Source of the DNA: Microvirga sp.
Lineage (GTDB): Bacteria; Pseudomonadota; Alphaproteobacteria; Rhizobiales; Beijerinckiaceae
Direction: 5' to 3'
Length of the DNA stretch: 64,000 bases
NCBI GenBank assembly: GCA_029266525.1
Contig: JAQSWQ010000022.1
Span: forward strand, 1-64,000
The position numbers and the translations under genes were made by a program. A model generated the notes under the pieces. That model was not told where the DNA came from, did not search any database, and worked only from the letters and a program-made list of their open reading frames with translations. Shown one piece after another: positions 10,957 through 20,174 of the stretch (position 1 is the stretch's first letter; every line of letters starts with the position of its first letter).

Positions 10957-12009
10957 TTACGGCTTGAACACGTATCCCGGCCCGATCGCCGCCTCGGCCG
11001 GGATCGGCGGCAGGTCGGAGAACAGGTCCGGGTGCTTCTGAATCACGGCGAGGATATGCTTCGGCTCGATGTGCTTGTTCACGTCGAAGGTCGACTTGAT
11101 GAAGCCGAGCCGGTTCAGGCGGTCTTCCGCGCTCCACAAAGCGCGGTAGTTGTTCGCCGAGAGACGGCGGTCGTTCTGCTGGATGTTGAACTGCATCGCG
11201 GCCTCGGCGACGTCCGCCTTGAGGCCCGGGATCCAGCGGGTCGCGACCTGCGCCGCCTGCTTCGGGTTCGCCCGCATCCACTTGTCGGCTTCGGACACCG
11301 CGGCGAGAAATTTCTCGATCTTGTCGCCGTTCTTCTCGATCCAGGGACGCAACGCAACGTTGAAGCCGAGATAGGAGATCACGTCGCCGCCGCGGATGAC
11401 CTCGACCGCACCGGGCACGTCCTTCATGGCGACGATGGGCCAGGGGTCCCAGCCCGAGAAGGCGTCGATGCCCTTCGACAGGAGCGCCACCGTCATGTCG
11501 GGCGGCGGCGTGTTGACGAGCGTCACGTCGGCGGGCGTGAGCCCCGCCTTCTCGAGCAGCGCGAGGATGTAGAGGTGGTTGATGGTGCCGAAGGAAGCCG
11601 CGATCTTCTTGCCCTTGAGGCTCGCAAGATCGCCCTTCTTGATGCCCGACGATTCGCTCGCGATCAGCGCCATGGTGGCGTCGGAGCCGAGCTTCGTCGC
11701 GCTGCCCGAGTAGTTGCCGAGCGCGACGAGGTCCATGCCGCGCAGGACCGCGCCGATCATCGGCACGCCGACCTGGACGATCTCGCTCTCGCCGGCCTGC
11801 AGCGCGTTGAGGGCGTCGACGCCGGTCGCGTAGGGTCGCGCGATCTCGACGTCGAGCCCCTGTTTCTCGAAGAAGCCGCGCTCGAGCGCGATCGGCAGCC
11901 CGATCTGGTCGATACCGGTCACCATGCCGGCTTTGAGCTTCACCAGGTTCTGCGCCATGGCCGGGCTCGCGAAGAAGAGCCCAAGCGCGACAAGTCCTCT
12001 CAACAACAT
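10957..12009 (-). CDS. ABC transporter substrate-binding protein, nitrate/sulfonate/taurine (SsuA/TauA) type
   Basis: 350 residues with a clean signal peptide MLLRGLVALGLFFASPAMAQ (1-20). The mature protein has the NMT1/SsuA fold: MVTGIDQIGLPIALERGFF, then GESEIVQVGVPM and WDPWPIVA. I chose ATG 12009 over ATG 12018 because AGGAGG stands nine bases before 12009 but touches 12018. It is the periplasmic receptor for the ATPase and permeases encoded just upstream, separated from the ATPase only by a 110-residue membrane protein. Ligands in the family include alkanesulfonates, taurine, bicarbonate, aromatic acids and thiamine precursors; this one is unassigned. Confidence 0.9.
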   Translation of the reverse strand: MLLRGLVALGLFFASPAMAQNLVKLKAGMVTGIDQIGLPIALERGFFEKQGLDVEIARPYATGVDALNALQAGESEIVQVGVPMIGAVLRGMDLVALGNYSGSATKLGSDATMALIASESSGIKKGDLASLKGKKIAASFGTINHLYILALLEKAGLTPADVTLVNTPPPDMTVALLSKGIDAFSGWDPWPIVAMKDVPGAVEVIRGGDVISYLGFNVALRPWIEKNGDKIEKFLAAVSEADKWMRANPKQAAQVATRWIPGLKADVAEAAMQFNIQQNDRRLSANNYRALWSAEDRLNRLGFIKSTFDVNKHIEPKHILAVIQKHPDLFSDLPPIPAEAAIGPGYVFKP

Positions 12010-12014
12010 CGGCG

Positions 12015-12347
12015 TCATCCTCCTGTTGGCAGCGGTTCCACGCGCCGCACCCAGTAGGGCCGGGCGACGGCGGTCAGGTCCGCTTGTCTCACTCCACGCA
12101 CTTCGATGGAACTGTCCTGCGTTCCCGAGACGCGTCCGTAGCGCTGGAAATACAGGACGTGGAACCGTTCCGGCGGAAAGGGCAGCGTCACGAGGATGTT
12201 GGCCCGCGGACGCTCGGCCGTAAAGCCCGGCGCGAGCTTCTGCGGCGCGGCAAGCGTCAGCCAGAGCTGCCAGCCGAGGTAGGCTGCGACTGCGCCGATG
12301 ACGATCCGGCCCTTCGTCGAGGCCAGGATGCTGCGCAGGAGCGTCAT
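12015..12347 (-). CDS. Small single-span membrane protein inside an ABC operon
   Basis: 110 residues, MTLLRSILASTKGRIVIGAV. One membrane segment lies at about residues 16-33, and the rest (APGFTAERPRANILVTLPFPPERFHV) should be periplasmic. Its start overlaps the ATPase stop by four bases (ATGA) and its stop lies five bases before the binding-protein start, so it is translationally embedded in the operon. I do not recognise the family. The tight placement between ATPase and receptor suggests a role with the transporter, but this is inference only. Confidence 0.65.
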   Translation of the reverse strand: MTLLRSILASTKGRIVIGAVAAYLGWQLWLTLAAPQKLAPGFTAERPRANILVTLPFPPERFHVLYFQRYGRVSGTQDSSIEVRGVRQADLTAVARPYWVRRVEPLPTGG

Positions 12348-13102
12348 GCCGAGCGCACCAGCTGCAGGACCTGGTTCGCGAGCGCCTTGAAGTCGTCGCT
12401 CTCGACAAGCGCATCCCAGCGGCGCGGGCGGGGGAGGGGGATGTCGACCTCCTCGAGCACGCGTCCCTTCGAGAGCACCACGACGCGGTTCGCCAGGAAC
12501 ACGGCTTCGGGCACGTCGTGGGTGATGAAGAGCACGGTCGATCGACGCTCCTGCCAGATGCGGGTGAGCTCCTCCTGCAAGGTCATGCGGGTCTGGGCGT
12601 CGACCGAGGCGAAGGGCTCGTCCATCAGGAGCACGTCGGGCTCATTGGCGAGGGCGCGCGCCACGCCGACGCGCTGCTGCATGCCGCCGGAGAGCTCGTT
12701 CGGGTAGCGCTCGGCCGCATGCGACAGTCCGGCGAGGCTGAGGAACTCGCGCGCGATCCGCTCGCGCTCGGGCTTGCCGACGCCGCGCATCTTGGGGCCG
12801 AAGGCGACGTTCTCGAGGACGGTCTTCCACGGGAACAGCGCGAAAGACTGGAACACCACGCCGCGGTCGGGCCCCGGCCCGGCGACGGCGTGATCGCCGA
12901 CCAGGATCTCGCCGGAGGACGGTGCGATGAAGCCCGCCACCATGTTGAGGATGGTGGTCTTGCCGCAGCCGGAGGGGCCGACGATCGACACGAACTCGCC
13001 CTCCGGCACCTCGAGCGACACGTCACGCACGGCGTCGACATGCGCGCCGGCATAGGCGTCGAAATAGGTCTTCGAGAGGTTGCGGATAGCGAGACTCTTC
13101 AC
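12344..13102 (-). CDS. ABC transporter ATP-binding protein, SsuB/TauB type
   Basis: 252 residues. Walker A is GPSGCGKTT (42-50), the Q-loop lies in VFQSFALFPW, the signature is LSGGMQQR (137-144), Walker B is LLMDEP (158-163), and the switch His is in ITHDVPEA. The sequence is typical of nitrate/sulfonate/bicarbonate importers. The start is GTG 13102, overlapping the permease stop as GTGA. It would energise the two permeases encoded immediately upstream; no second ATPase of this type is present. Confidence 0.94.
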   Translation of the reverse strand: MKSLAIRNLSKTYFDAYAGAHVDAVRDVSLEVPEGEFVSIVGPSGCGKTTILNMVAGFIAPSSGEILVGDHAVAGPGPDRGVVFQSFALFPWKTVLENVAFGPKMRGVGKPERERIAREFLSLAGLSHAAERYPNELSGGMQQRVGVARALANEPDVLLMDEPFASVDAQTRMTLQEELTRIWQERRSTVLFITHDVPEAVFLANRVVVLSKGRVLEEVDIPLPRPRRWDALVESDDFKALANQVLQLVRSA

Positions 13103-13905
13103 CGCGTCACGAGCCCCCAACGCTGGCCGGTGGCGCGCTCGATCGGCGCCAGCACCCAGGCATCGACGATGTACCAGAGGAGCCCGAGCACGATCATGCC
13201 GAGCACGATCTCGACGACCGAGCCGGCGCGGCGTGCGTCGAACATCAGGAATCCGACGCCGCTCGTGCCGACGATCATCTCGGCCGCGATCAGCGCGCGC
13301 CAGCCGTAGCCGAGCCCGTTGCGGAGCCCCGTGATGATGTTCGGCAACGCGCCCGGCAGCACGACCTCCCACAAGATGCGCGGTTTCGAGGCGCCGAGCG
13401 AAAGCGCGGCCCGGTGCAGCTCGACCGGCACGGAGCGCACGCCCAGCACCGTATTGAGCACCACGGGGAAGAGCACGGTGTAGACGATCACGAAGGTCAT
13501 GGTGGCAAGGCCGAAGCCGAACCAGATGAGGAGGATCGGCAGCCAGGCGATGTCGCCGATCGCCTGGAAGAACAGGAGCGGCGGCCACAAAGCTGCATGC
13601 GCCTTCCGGCTCAAGCCGACGAGGAGCCCGAGCGGGATGCCGATCGCCATGCCCGCCGCGGCGCCGACCGCGAGCCGCGCCACGCTGTCCTCGAGATATT
13701 CCGGCAGGATGCCCTTGTAGACCAGATCGGCGAAAGAGCGCACGACGTCGGGCGGGCTCGGGAAGAAGGCGCGCGGGAACACCCCCGCCGCGGCGACGAT
13801 CCACCACAGCGCGACCACGGGAATGAACGGCACGAGCGCCGCGAGCGCCGGCCAGCGCTTGGTCGCGCGCGCGTAGAGGCTCCAGGCCTGGAGCGCCGGG
13901 TTCAT
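13099..13905 (-). CDS. ABC transporter permease (SsuC/TauC type), first of a pair
   Basis: 268 residues, about six membrane segments. The BPD_transp_1 coupling motif near residues 165-200 reads AALSLGASKPRILWEVVLPG, with the invariant EAA-loop Gly. A soluble N-terminal stretch of about 20 residues precedes the first span. The ATG at 13905 overlaps the stop of the other permease (ATGA), and its own stop overlaps the ATPase start. Two non-identical permeases with a single ATPase suggest a heterodimeric channel. Confidence 0.92.
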   Translation of the reverse strand: MNPALQAWSLYARATKRWPALAALVPFIPVVALWWIVAAAGVFPRAFFPSPPDVVRSFADLVYKGILPEYLEDSVARLAVGAAAGMAIGIPLGLLVGLSRKAHAALWPPLLFFQAIGDIAWLPILLIWFGFGLATMTFVIVYTVLFPVVLNTVLGVRSVPVELHRAALSLGASKPRILWEVVLPGALPNIITGLRNGLGYGWRALIAAEMIVGTSGVGFLMFDARRAGSVVEIVLGMIVLGLLWYIVDAWVLAPIERATGQRWGLVTR

Positions 13906-14681
13906 GCGCTTCGCACCATGCCCCAGCGCTCGATCGTGGCCCGCTCGACCGGGGCGAGCAGCAGCCGGTCGATCAGCAGCCACAGGGCGCCGATCACGAT
14001 CATGCCGAAGACGATCACCTCGGTCCGGTAGAAGTCGCGCGCGACGAAGATCATGTAGCCGAGGCCGATATTGGTCGCGATGATCTCGGCCGCGATCAGC
14101 CCGCGCCAGGCGAAGCCGAGCCCCGTGCGGACGCCGGTCACGATGTTCGGCAGCGCGCCCGGCAAGAGCACCTCGGCCAGCATCGTCCATCGGCCGGCGC
14201 CGAGGGATGCGGCCGCGTTGCGCACCTGCATCGGGATCGTCGAGACGCCAAGCAGCGTGTTGTAGGCGACGATGAAGAACACCGCGTTGAAGATCACGAA
14301 GGTGATGGCCCCGAAGCCGTAGCCGAACCACAAGGTCGCGATCGGGATCCAGGCGATGCCGGCAAGCACCGAGAAGAAGCGCAGGAGGGGCGTCAGGAAG
14401 GCCGACACGCCCGGGCTTACGCCCATAAGCACGCCGAGCGGCACGGCGACGAGGATGGCGAGCACGGTTCCGACCGCGACCCGGGCGAGGCTCGCGCCCA
14501 TATGCGCGAAGAGCGAGCCGTCGCGGATCGATTCCAGTCCGGCCCGCGCGACCGCAGTAATATCCGGGAAAATCTGCGGATTGACGTTGAAGGCGCGGAT
14601 CAGGATCGGCCACAGGACGAGAAGCACCGCGAGGGGCGCCAGGAACTTGGCGCCCGCCAAGATGCGTCCGGTCCAGCCCAT
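13902..14681 (-). CDS. ABC transporter permease (SsuC/TauC type), second of a pair
   Basis: 259 residues, six predicted spans. The EAA-type coupling loop reads AAASLGAGRWTMLAEVLLPG. It resembles the adjacent permease at the motif VLLPGALPNIVTGVRTGLG versus VVLPGALPNIITGLRNGLG, so the two are related by an old duplication. It is first in the transcript of this importer (permease, permease, ATPase, small protein, receptor). Its start lies 64 bases after the peptide-transporter ATPase, so read-through from that operon is plausible. Confidence 0.92.
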   Translation of the reverse strand: MGWTGRILAGAKFLAPLAVLLVLWPILIRAFNVNPQIFPDITAVARAGLESIRDGSLFAHMGASLARVAVGTVLAILVAVPLGVLMGVSPGVSAFLTPLLRFFSVLAGIAWIPIATLWFGYGFGAITFVIFNAVFFIVAYNTLLGVSTIPMQVRNAAASLGAGRWTMLAEVLLPGALPNIVTGVRTGLGFAWRGLIAAEIIATNIGLGYMIFVARDFYRTEVIVFGMIVIGALWLLIDRLLLAPVERATIERWGMVRSA

Positions 14682-14745
14682 TGACGGCCGTGCTTAGATG
14701 CCTCGCCGCCCCTCGGCAAGCGGCGCGCCGCCGAGCGGCCCCGGG

Positions 14746-15701
14746 TTACGCGTGCGCCAACGGGTAATGGCAGCGATAGCCGCGCGGACCGTCGCGCGTC
14801 TCGTCCGGATCGATCGTCGCGCAGCCCTCGCCGGCGCAGGGACAGCGGGGATGGAAGGCGCATCCGGGCGGCGGGGCGAGCGGGCTCGGAAACTCGGCCC
14901 CGACCCGCATCTCGGGCAGCCGCGCGCCGGGGCGGGGCGACAGCACGGAGGCGAGCAGCGCGGCAGTGTAGGGATGGCGCGGTGCGCCGAAGATCGCTTC
15001 GGTCGGCCCGTGCTCGACGATGCGGCCGAGATACATCACGGCGACGCGGTCGGCAAGATGATGCACCACCGCAAGATTGTGGCTGATCAGGATGAGCGTG
15101 AGGCCCAATTCACGCTTGAGCCGGGCAAGGAGGTTCAGGATCTGCGATTGCACGGAAACGTCGAGGGCCGAGGTCGGCTCGTCGCAGACCAGGATCTCCG
15201 GCTCGCCGACGAGCGCGCGGGCGATCGCGACGCGCTGGCGCTGCCCGCCCGAGAGCTGGCTCGGATAGACCTCCGTGAAGTGCTCAGGCAAGCCGACCGC
15301 GTTCATCACCGCGCGCACGCGCTCCCGGCGCGACGAGGCCGTGCCGATGCCGCGCACCTCGATCGGCGCCGCGACGATGCGGGCGATGCGCATGCGCGGG
15401 TTGAGGGAGGAGTAGGGGTCCTGGAACACCGGCTGCACGAGCTTTGCCCGTTCGAGGCGGCCGTAGCCGCCGACCGGCTTCCCGGCGAGGGTGACGTTGC
15501 CGGAGGTCGGGCCCTCGATGCCGAGGATGAGGCGGGCGAGCGTGCTCTTGCCGCAGCCCGATTCGCCGACCAATCCGAGGGTCTCGCCCTTGCGCACCGC
15601 GAGGTCGATGCCGCGCAGCGCATGCAGGGTCCGGCCGGCGCCGACCAGGGTCTTGCCGACGTCGTAGGTCTTGGTCGCGCCGCGGACCTCGAGGACGTTC
15701 A

Positions 15702-15702
<1 letters not shown>
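14746..15702 (-). CDS. Dipeptide/oligopeptide ABC transporter ATP-binding protein (DppF/OppF type)
   Basis: 318 residues. Walker A is GESGCGKST (46-54), the signature LSGGQRQR, and Walker B ILVCDEP. The C-terminal oligopeptide/dipeptide transporter domain has cysteine-rich GCAFHPRCPCAGEGC (about 280-294), a feature of DppD/DppF/OppD/OppF. The ATG at 15702 shares its A with the stop of the partner gene (TGATG). It forms the ATPase heterodimer with the next gene for peptide uptake across the inner membrane. Confidence 0.93.
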
Positions 15703-16723
<1,021 letters not shown>

Positions 16724-16724
<1 letters not shown>

Positions 16725-17623
16725 CACGCCCGTCCTTCCGGCGCGGTGACGTCGCGGACCGCGTCGCCGACGAGGTTGATGGCGAAGATCAGCGCCACGA
16801 GCGCGGCGCCGGGAACCGCGATCAGCCAGGGACGGAAGAAGAGCTGGTTCTTGGCCTCGGCGATCATCAGCCCCCAGGTGAAGAGCGGCGGCTGCACTCC
16901 GAGGCCGAGGAAGGACAGCGCCGCCTCGAGCAGGATCGCATGGGCGAGCTCGACCGAGGCGACCACGATCAGCGGTCCGGTGATGTTCGGCAGGATCTCC
17001 TTGAAGAGGATGCGCCCGGTCGAGCTACCGATCGCCTGCGCCGCGACGATGAACTCGCGGCTCGCGATCTGCTGGGTCGCGCTTCGGGTCACGATCGCGA
17101 AACGGTCCCATAACAGAAGGCCGATGACCAGCATGAGGATGGTGAGCGAGTTGCCCGCGAGCGCGACGACGACGAGCGCGACCAGCACCACCGGCAAGGT
17201 CAGGCGGATGGTCAGGACGAAGTTGATGAGAAGGTCGACGCGGCCGCCCCAGTAGCCGGCAGCGATCCCGAGCGCCGTTCCGATCGCGCCCGAGATGAGC
17301 ACGGTCGCAAAGCCGATGAGAAGCGAGATCCGCCCGCCATAGATCAGCCGGGCGAGGTAGTCCCGGCCGAGCTGATCGGTGCCGAGCGGATGCTCCCAGG
17401 AGCCGCGCGCGTCCCACACCGGCGGCACGAGCCGCTTGCCGAGATCCTGCCACGTCGGGTCGTGCGCGGTGAGCAGGGGAGCGAGGATCGCCGCGACAAG
17501 GATGACGAGAAGAATGCCGCCGCCGACCCAGAACCCGCCGTGCCGCAACGTACGGCCGAGCGCAACGCGCCCGGGCGAGAGCGCAAGGACCGGGGCCGCA
17601 GTCGCCGAGGCGATCGAGGCCAT
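16724..17623 (-). CDS. Peptide ABC transporter permease (DppC/OppC type)
   Basis: 299 residues, six membrane segments. It has the OppC N-terminal domain with HPLGTDQLGRDYLARLIYGGR (about 77-97), nearly invariant in DppC. The coupling loop is AAQAIGSSTGRILFKEILPN, and the ending FAINLVGDAVRDV is also characteristic. It pairs with the upstream DppB-type permease, three bases away. It is part of a complete A-B-C-D-F set in order, so this importer should be functional. Confidence 0.93.
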
Positions 17624-17626
17624 GGC

Positions 17627-18544
17627 TCAGCCGATCCGGATGCGCGGGTCGAGCGCCGCGTTGAGGATGTCGGCGAGGAGCGTCAGCACGGCATAGGTCG
17701 CGGCGATCACGAGGAGGATCGCCTGGATGACCTCGATGTCGGCGCGCTGGATCGACTGCCAGGCGAGATAGCCGAGCCCTTTCAGCGAGAACACCGTCTC
17801 GATCACGATCGAGCCGCCGAGCATGAAGCCGAGCTGCACCGCGGCAAGCGACACTACCGGGATGATCGCATGGCGCAGCCCATGGCGCACGACCACGCGC
17901 CAGCGCGAGAGCCCGAAGGCGCGGGCGGTACGCACGTGATCCGACTGCAGCGCCTCCATCATGCCCGAACGGGTGAGGCGCATGATCGCCGGCGTGGCGT
18001 AATAGCCGAGCGCCACCGAGGGCAGGATGAAGTGCTGCCAGGTCGCGTCGCCGGAGACCGGAAGCCAGCGTAAGAGCACGCCGAAGACGTAGATCAGCCC
18101 GAGCGCGAAGAGGAAGGACGGCAACGCCTGGCCGGCGACCGCGATCCACAAGGCGACGCGGTCGACGATGGTGTTCGGCCTCAGCGCCGCGGCGACGCCG
18201 AGCGGGATCGACAGCCCGAGCGCGAAGGCGAGCGCCAGCACGCCGAGGGTCGCGGTGACCGGCATGTGCTCGGCAAGCACCTCGCCGACGCCGAGCTTCA
18301 GGTAATGCGAGCGGCCGAAATCGCCGGCTAGGAAACGCCCGACCCAGGTCAGGTACTGCTCCCAGATCGGGCGGTCGAAGCCGTAGGTCCGGCGGATCGC
18401 CTCGACGTCTTCCGGAGCGGCGTTCTCGCCGGCCATGGCGGCCGCCGGATCCCCGGTAAGGTGGACGAGCGAGAAGGCCACCATGGAGGTGACGGCGATC
18501 ACGAGCGCCGTCACCAGGAGCCGTTGGACGATGAACCGTAGCAT
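17627..18544 (-). CDS. Peptide ABC transporter permease (DppB/OppB type)
   Basis: 305 residues beginning MLRFIVQRLLVTALVIAVTS, the standard DppB start with its first membrane span. The DppB signature follows: HLTGDPAAAM, YGFDRPIWEQYLTWVGRFLAGDFG, and the coupling loop TARAFGLSRWRVVVRHGLR. The periplasmic stretch between the first and second spans is the usual size. The gene is 45 bases after the binding-protein gene and forms the transmembrane heterodimer with DppC. Confidence 0.93.
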   Translation of the reverse strand: MLRFIVQRLLVTALVIAVTSMVAFSLVHLTGDPAAAMAGENAAPEDVEAIRRTYGFDRPIWEQYLTWVGRFLAGDFGRSHYLKLGVGEVLAEHMPVTATLGVLALAFALGLSIPLGVAAALRPNTIVDRVALWIAVAGQALPSFLFALGLIYVFGVLLRWLPVSGDATWQHFILPSVALGYYATPAIMRLTRSGMMEALQSDHVRTARAFGLSRWRVVVRHGLRHAIIPVVSLAAVQLGFMLGGSIVIETVFSLKGLGYLAWQSIQRADIEVIQAILLVIAATYAVLTLLADILNAALDPRIRIG

Positions 18545-18589
18545 CGGATCGCCGATGAGCCGGCGCGCTTCAGGTCGCGCCGGCGCCGG

Positions 18590-20137
18590 TCACTTCCAGC
18601 GCGCCATGTAGAAATGCGCCATCTCGTCCTGGGTCAGCGGGAAGTCGAAATCCTTGCTGTAGGCGTAGGTGCGCCCGTAGATGAACAGCGGCACCGCATA
18701 GGCCTGCTCGTTGATCTTCTTGAGCGCCTTCGCGTAGAGCGCCTTGCGCTTCTCCGGGTCGGTCGAGGTGTCGGCCTCCGCAAGCCAGTCGCGCACCTCG
18801 GGATCGCGCGCATAGTCGTCGACGCTGTGGCGGAAGTAGTAGCTCGTCGAGGCCGAGGCATCGAGGATGCCGTTCGAGCCGAAGGTGAGATGCGCCATCT
18901 CGGTCTTGCCCTCGATGATCAAGGGCCGCAGCGCCTGCCATTGCAGGAACTTCAGCTCCGGCTTGATGCCGGCCTGGCGCAGGTAGTTGAGCACCGCCTC
19001 GGAATAAGGCCGGTCGCGATAGGCGTAGAACGGGATCGACAGGTTCGAATGACCGGCCTCCTTGAGGAGCGCCTTGGCCTTCGCCGGGTCGTAGGGATAG
19101 TCGGGGACGTCGGTGGTGCAGCCGAACTGGACCGGCACGCAGAGCGATTTCTGGACCGCGGCGCCTTCGCCGACGAGGTTCTTGGCGATCGCCTCGCGAT
19201 CGATGGCGTGGAAGATCGCCCGGCGCACCCTCAAATCCTTGAGCGGCGTGTCGCCGGTGCGCCCGGCCGCGTCGAGGGAGAGAAACGACATGCGCATGGT
19301 CGCGGCCGATTGCACCACCACGTTCGGCATGGCGCCGAGCTGCTTCGCGTTCTCGGGCGGCACGCCCCAGATCCAGTCGACGCCGCCGGTGAGGAGCTCG
19401 GCGACCTGCGTGTCGGCGTCCTTGATCGTGCGGTAGACGATGGTGCCGATTTGCGGCTTGCCCTTGGGGCTGCCGGCGAAATAGCTCGGGTTCTTGACAA
19501 GCGTGACCGACTGGCCGGGCTTGTGGTCCTTGAGGATGTAGGGACCTGTGCACATGGGCTTGACCGCGCCCCAGTCGCGTCGGGTCTTGCCGTCCGGCGC
19601 CGGCACGGACGGCGCGCTCTCGTAATGGCCGCGCGGGTAGATCGGGGTCGTGCCGGACAGGAACTCGAGCGCGGCCGGCGTCGCGGCCTTGGCGTGGATG
19701 CGGACCTTGTCGGGCGCGACCACCTCGACGTTCTTGATCCAATCGATGATGACGCGGATCTGCATGCCGCTGTCGGGCCGGCTGACATGGTTCAGCGTGT
19801 CGGCGACGTCCTGCGCCCCGAACTCGCGCCCGTCATGGAACTTGACACCCTTGCGGAGAACCAACTCGAGCGTGGTGGGGCTGGTCCAGGTCCAGCTCTC
19901 GGCCAGCAGCGGCTTGTATTCGTTCGAGACCGGATCGCGGTGGAGGAGCGAGTCGCATTGCGCATAGGAGATGATCAGCACCTCGCGCTGGTTGCCATAG
20001 TAGAGATCCGGCGGGCCGATCTCGGTGCCGGTCGCCCAAACGAAGGTGTCGTTGGCCTTGCCCGCAAGCGCCGCGCCGCTTCCGGCGAGGAGTGCGGCCG
20101 CGCCGATCGCGAGATGCCGGATGGTCTTGCCGATCAT
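18590..20137 (-). CDS. Peptide ABC transporter substrate-binding protein (DppA/OppA family)
   Basis: 515 residues from ATG 20137, which has GGGAGA seven bases upstream; an upstream in-frame ATG lacks a site. The signal peptide is about 1-28. The SBP_bac_5 domain is clear: PLLAESWTW, LRKGVKFHDGREFGAQDV, CTGPYILKDHKPGQSVTLVKNPSYF, and AKALLKEAGH. It is the periplasmic receptor of the importer encoded downstream. The ligand could be a peptide, but the family also binds opines, nickel and sugars. The hydrolases just upstream argue for a peptide, amide or ester. Confidence 0.92.
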   Translation of the reverse strand: MIGKTIRHLAIGAAALLAGSGAALAGKANDTFVWATGTEIGPPDLYYGNQREVLIISYAQCDSLLHRDPVSNEYKPLLAESWTWTSPTTLELVLRKGVKFHDGREFGAQDVADTLNHVSRPDSGMQIRVIIDWIKNVEVVAPDKVRIHAKAATPAALEFLSGTTPIYPRGHYESAPSVPAPDGKTRRDWGAVKPMCTGPYILKDHKPGQSVTLVKNPSYFAGSPKGKPQIGTIVYRTIKDADTQVAELLTGGVDWIWGVPPENAKQLGAMPNVVVQSAATMRMSFLSLDAAGRTGDTPLKDLRVRRAIFHAIDREAIAKNLVGEGAAVQKSLCVPVQFGCTTDVPDYPYDPAKAKALLKEAGHSNLSIPFYAYRDRPYSEAVLNYLRQAGIKPELKFLQWQALRPLIIEGKTEMAHLTFGSNGILDASASTSYYFRHSVDDYARDPEVRDWLAEADTSTDPEKRKALYAKALKKINEQAYAVPLFIYGRTYAYSKDFDFPLTQDEMAHFYMARWK

Positions 20138-20174
20138 GGGGTTTCTCCCGTGTGTCGTGGTCATGATTGGGCGC

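Noticed and set aside
10258-12057. 599-codon plus-strand frame across the SDR and receptor genes
   Set aside because: It crosses two well-supported minus-strand genes and their gap; product has no family features.
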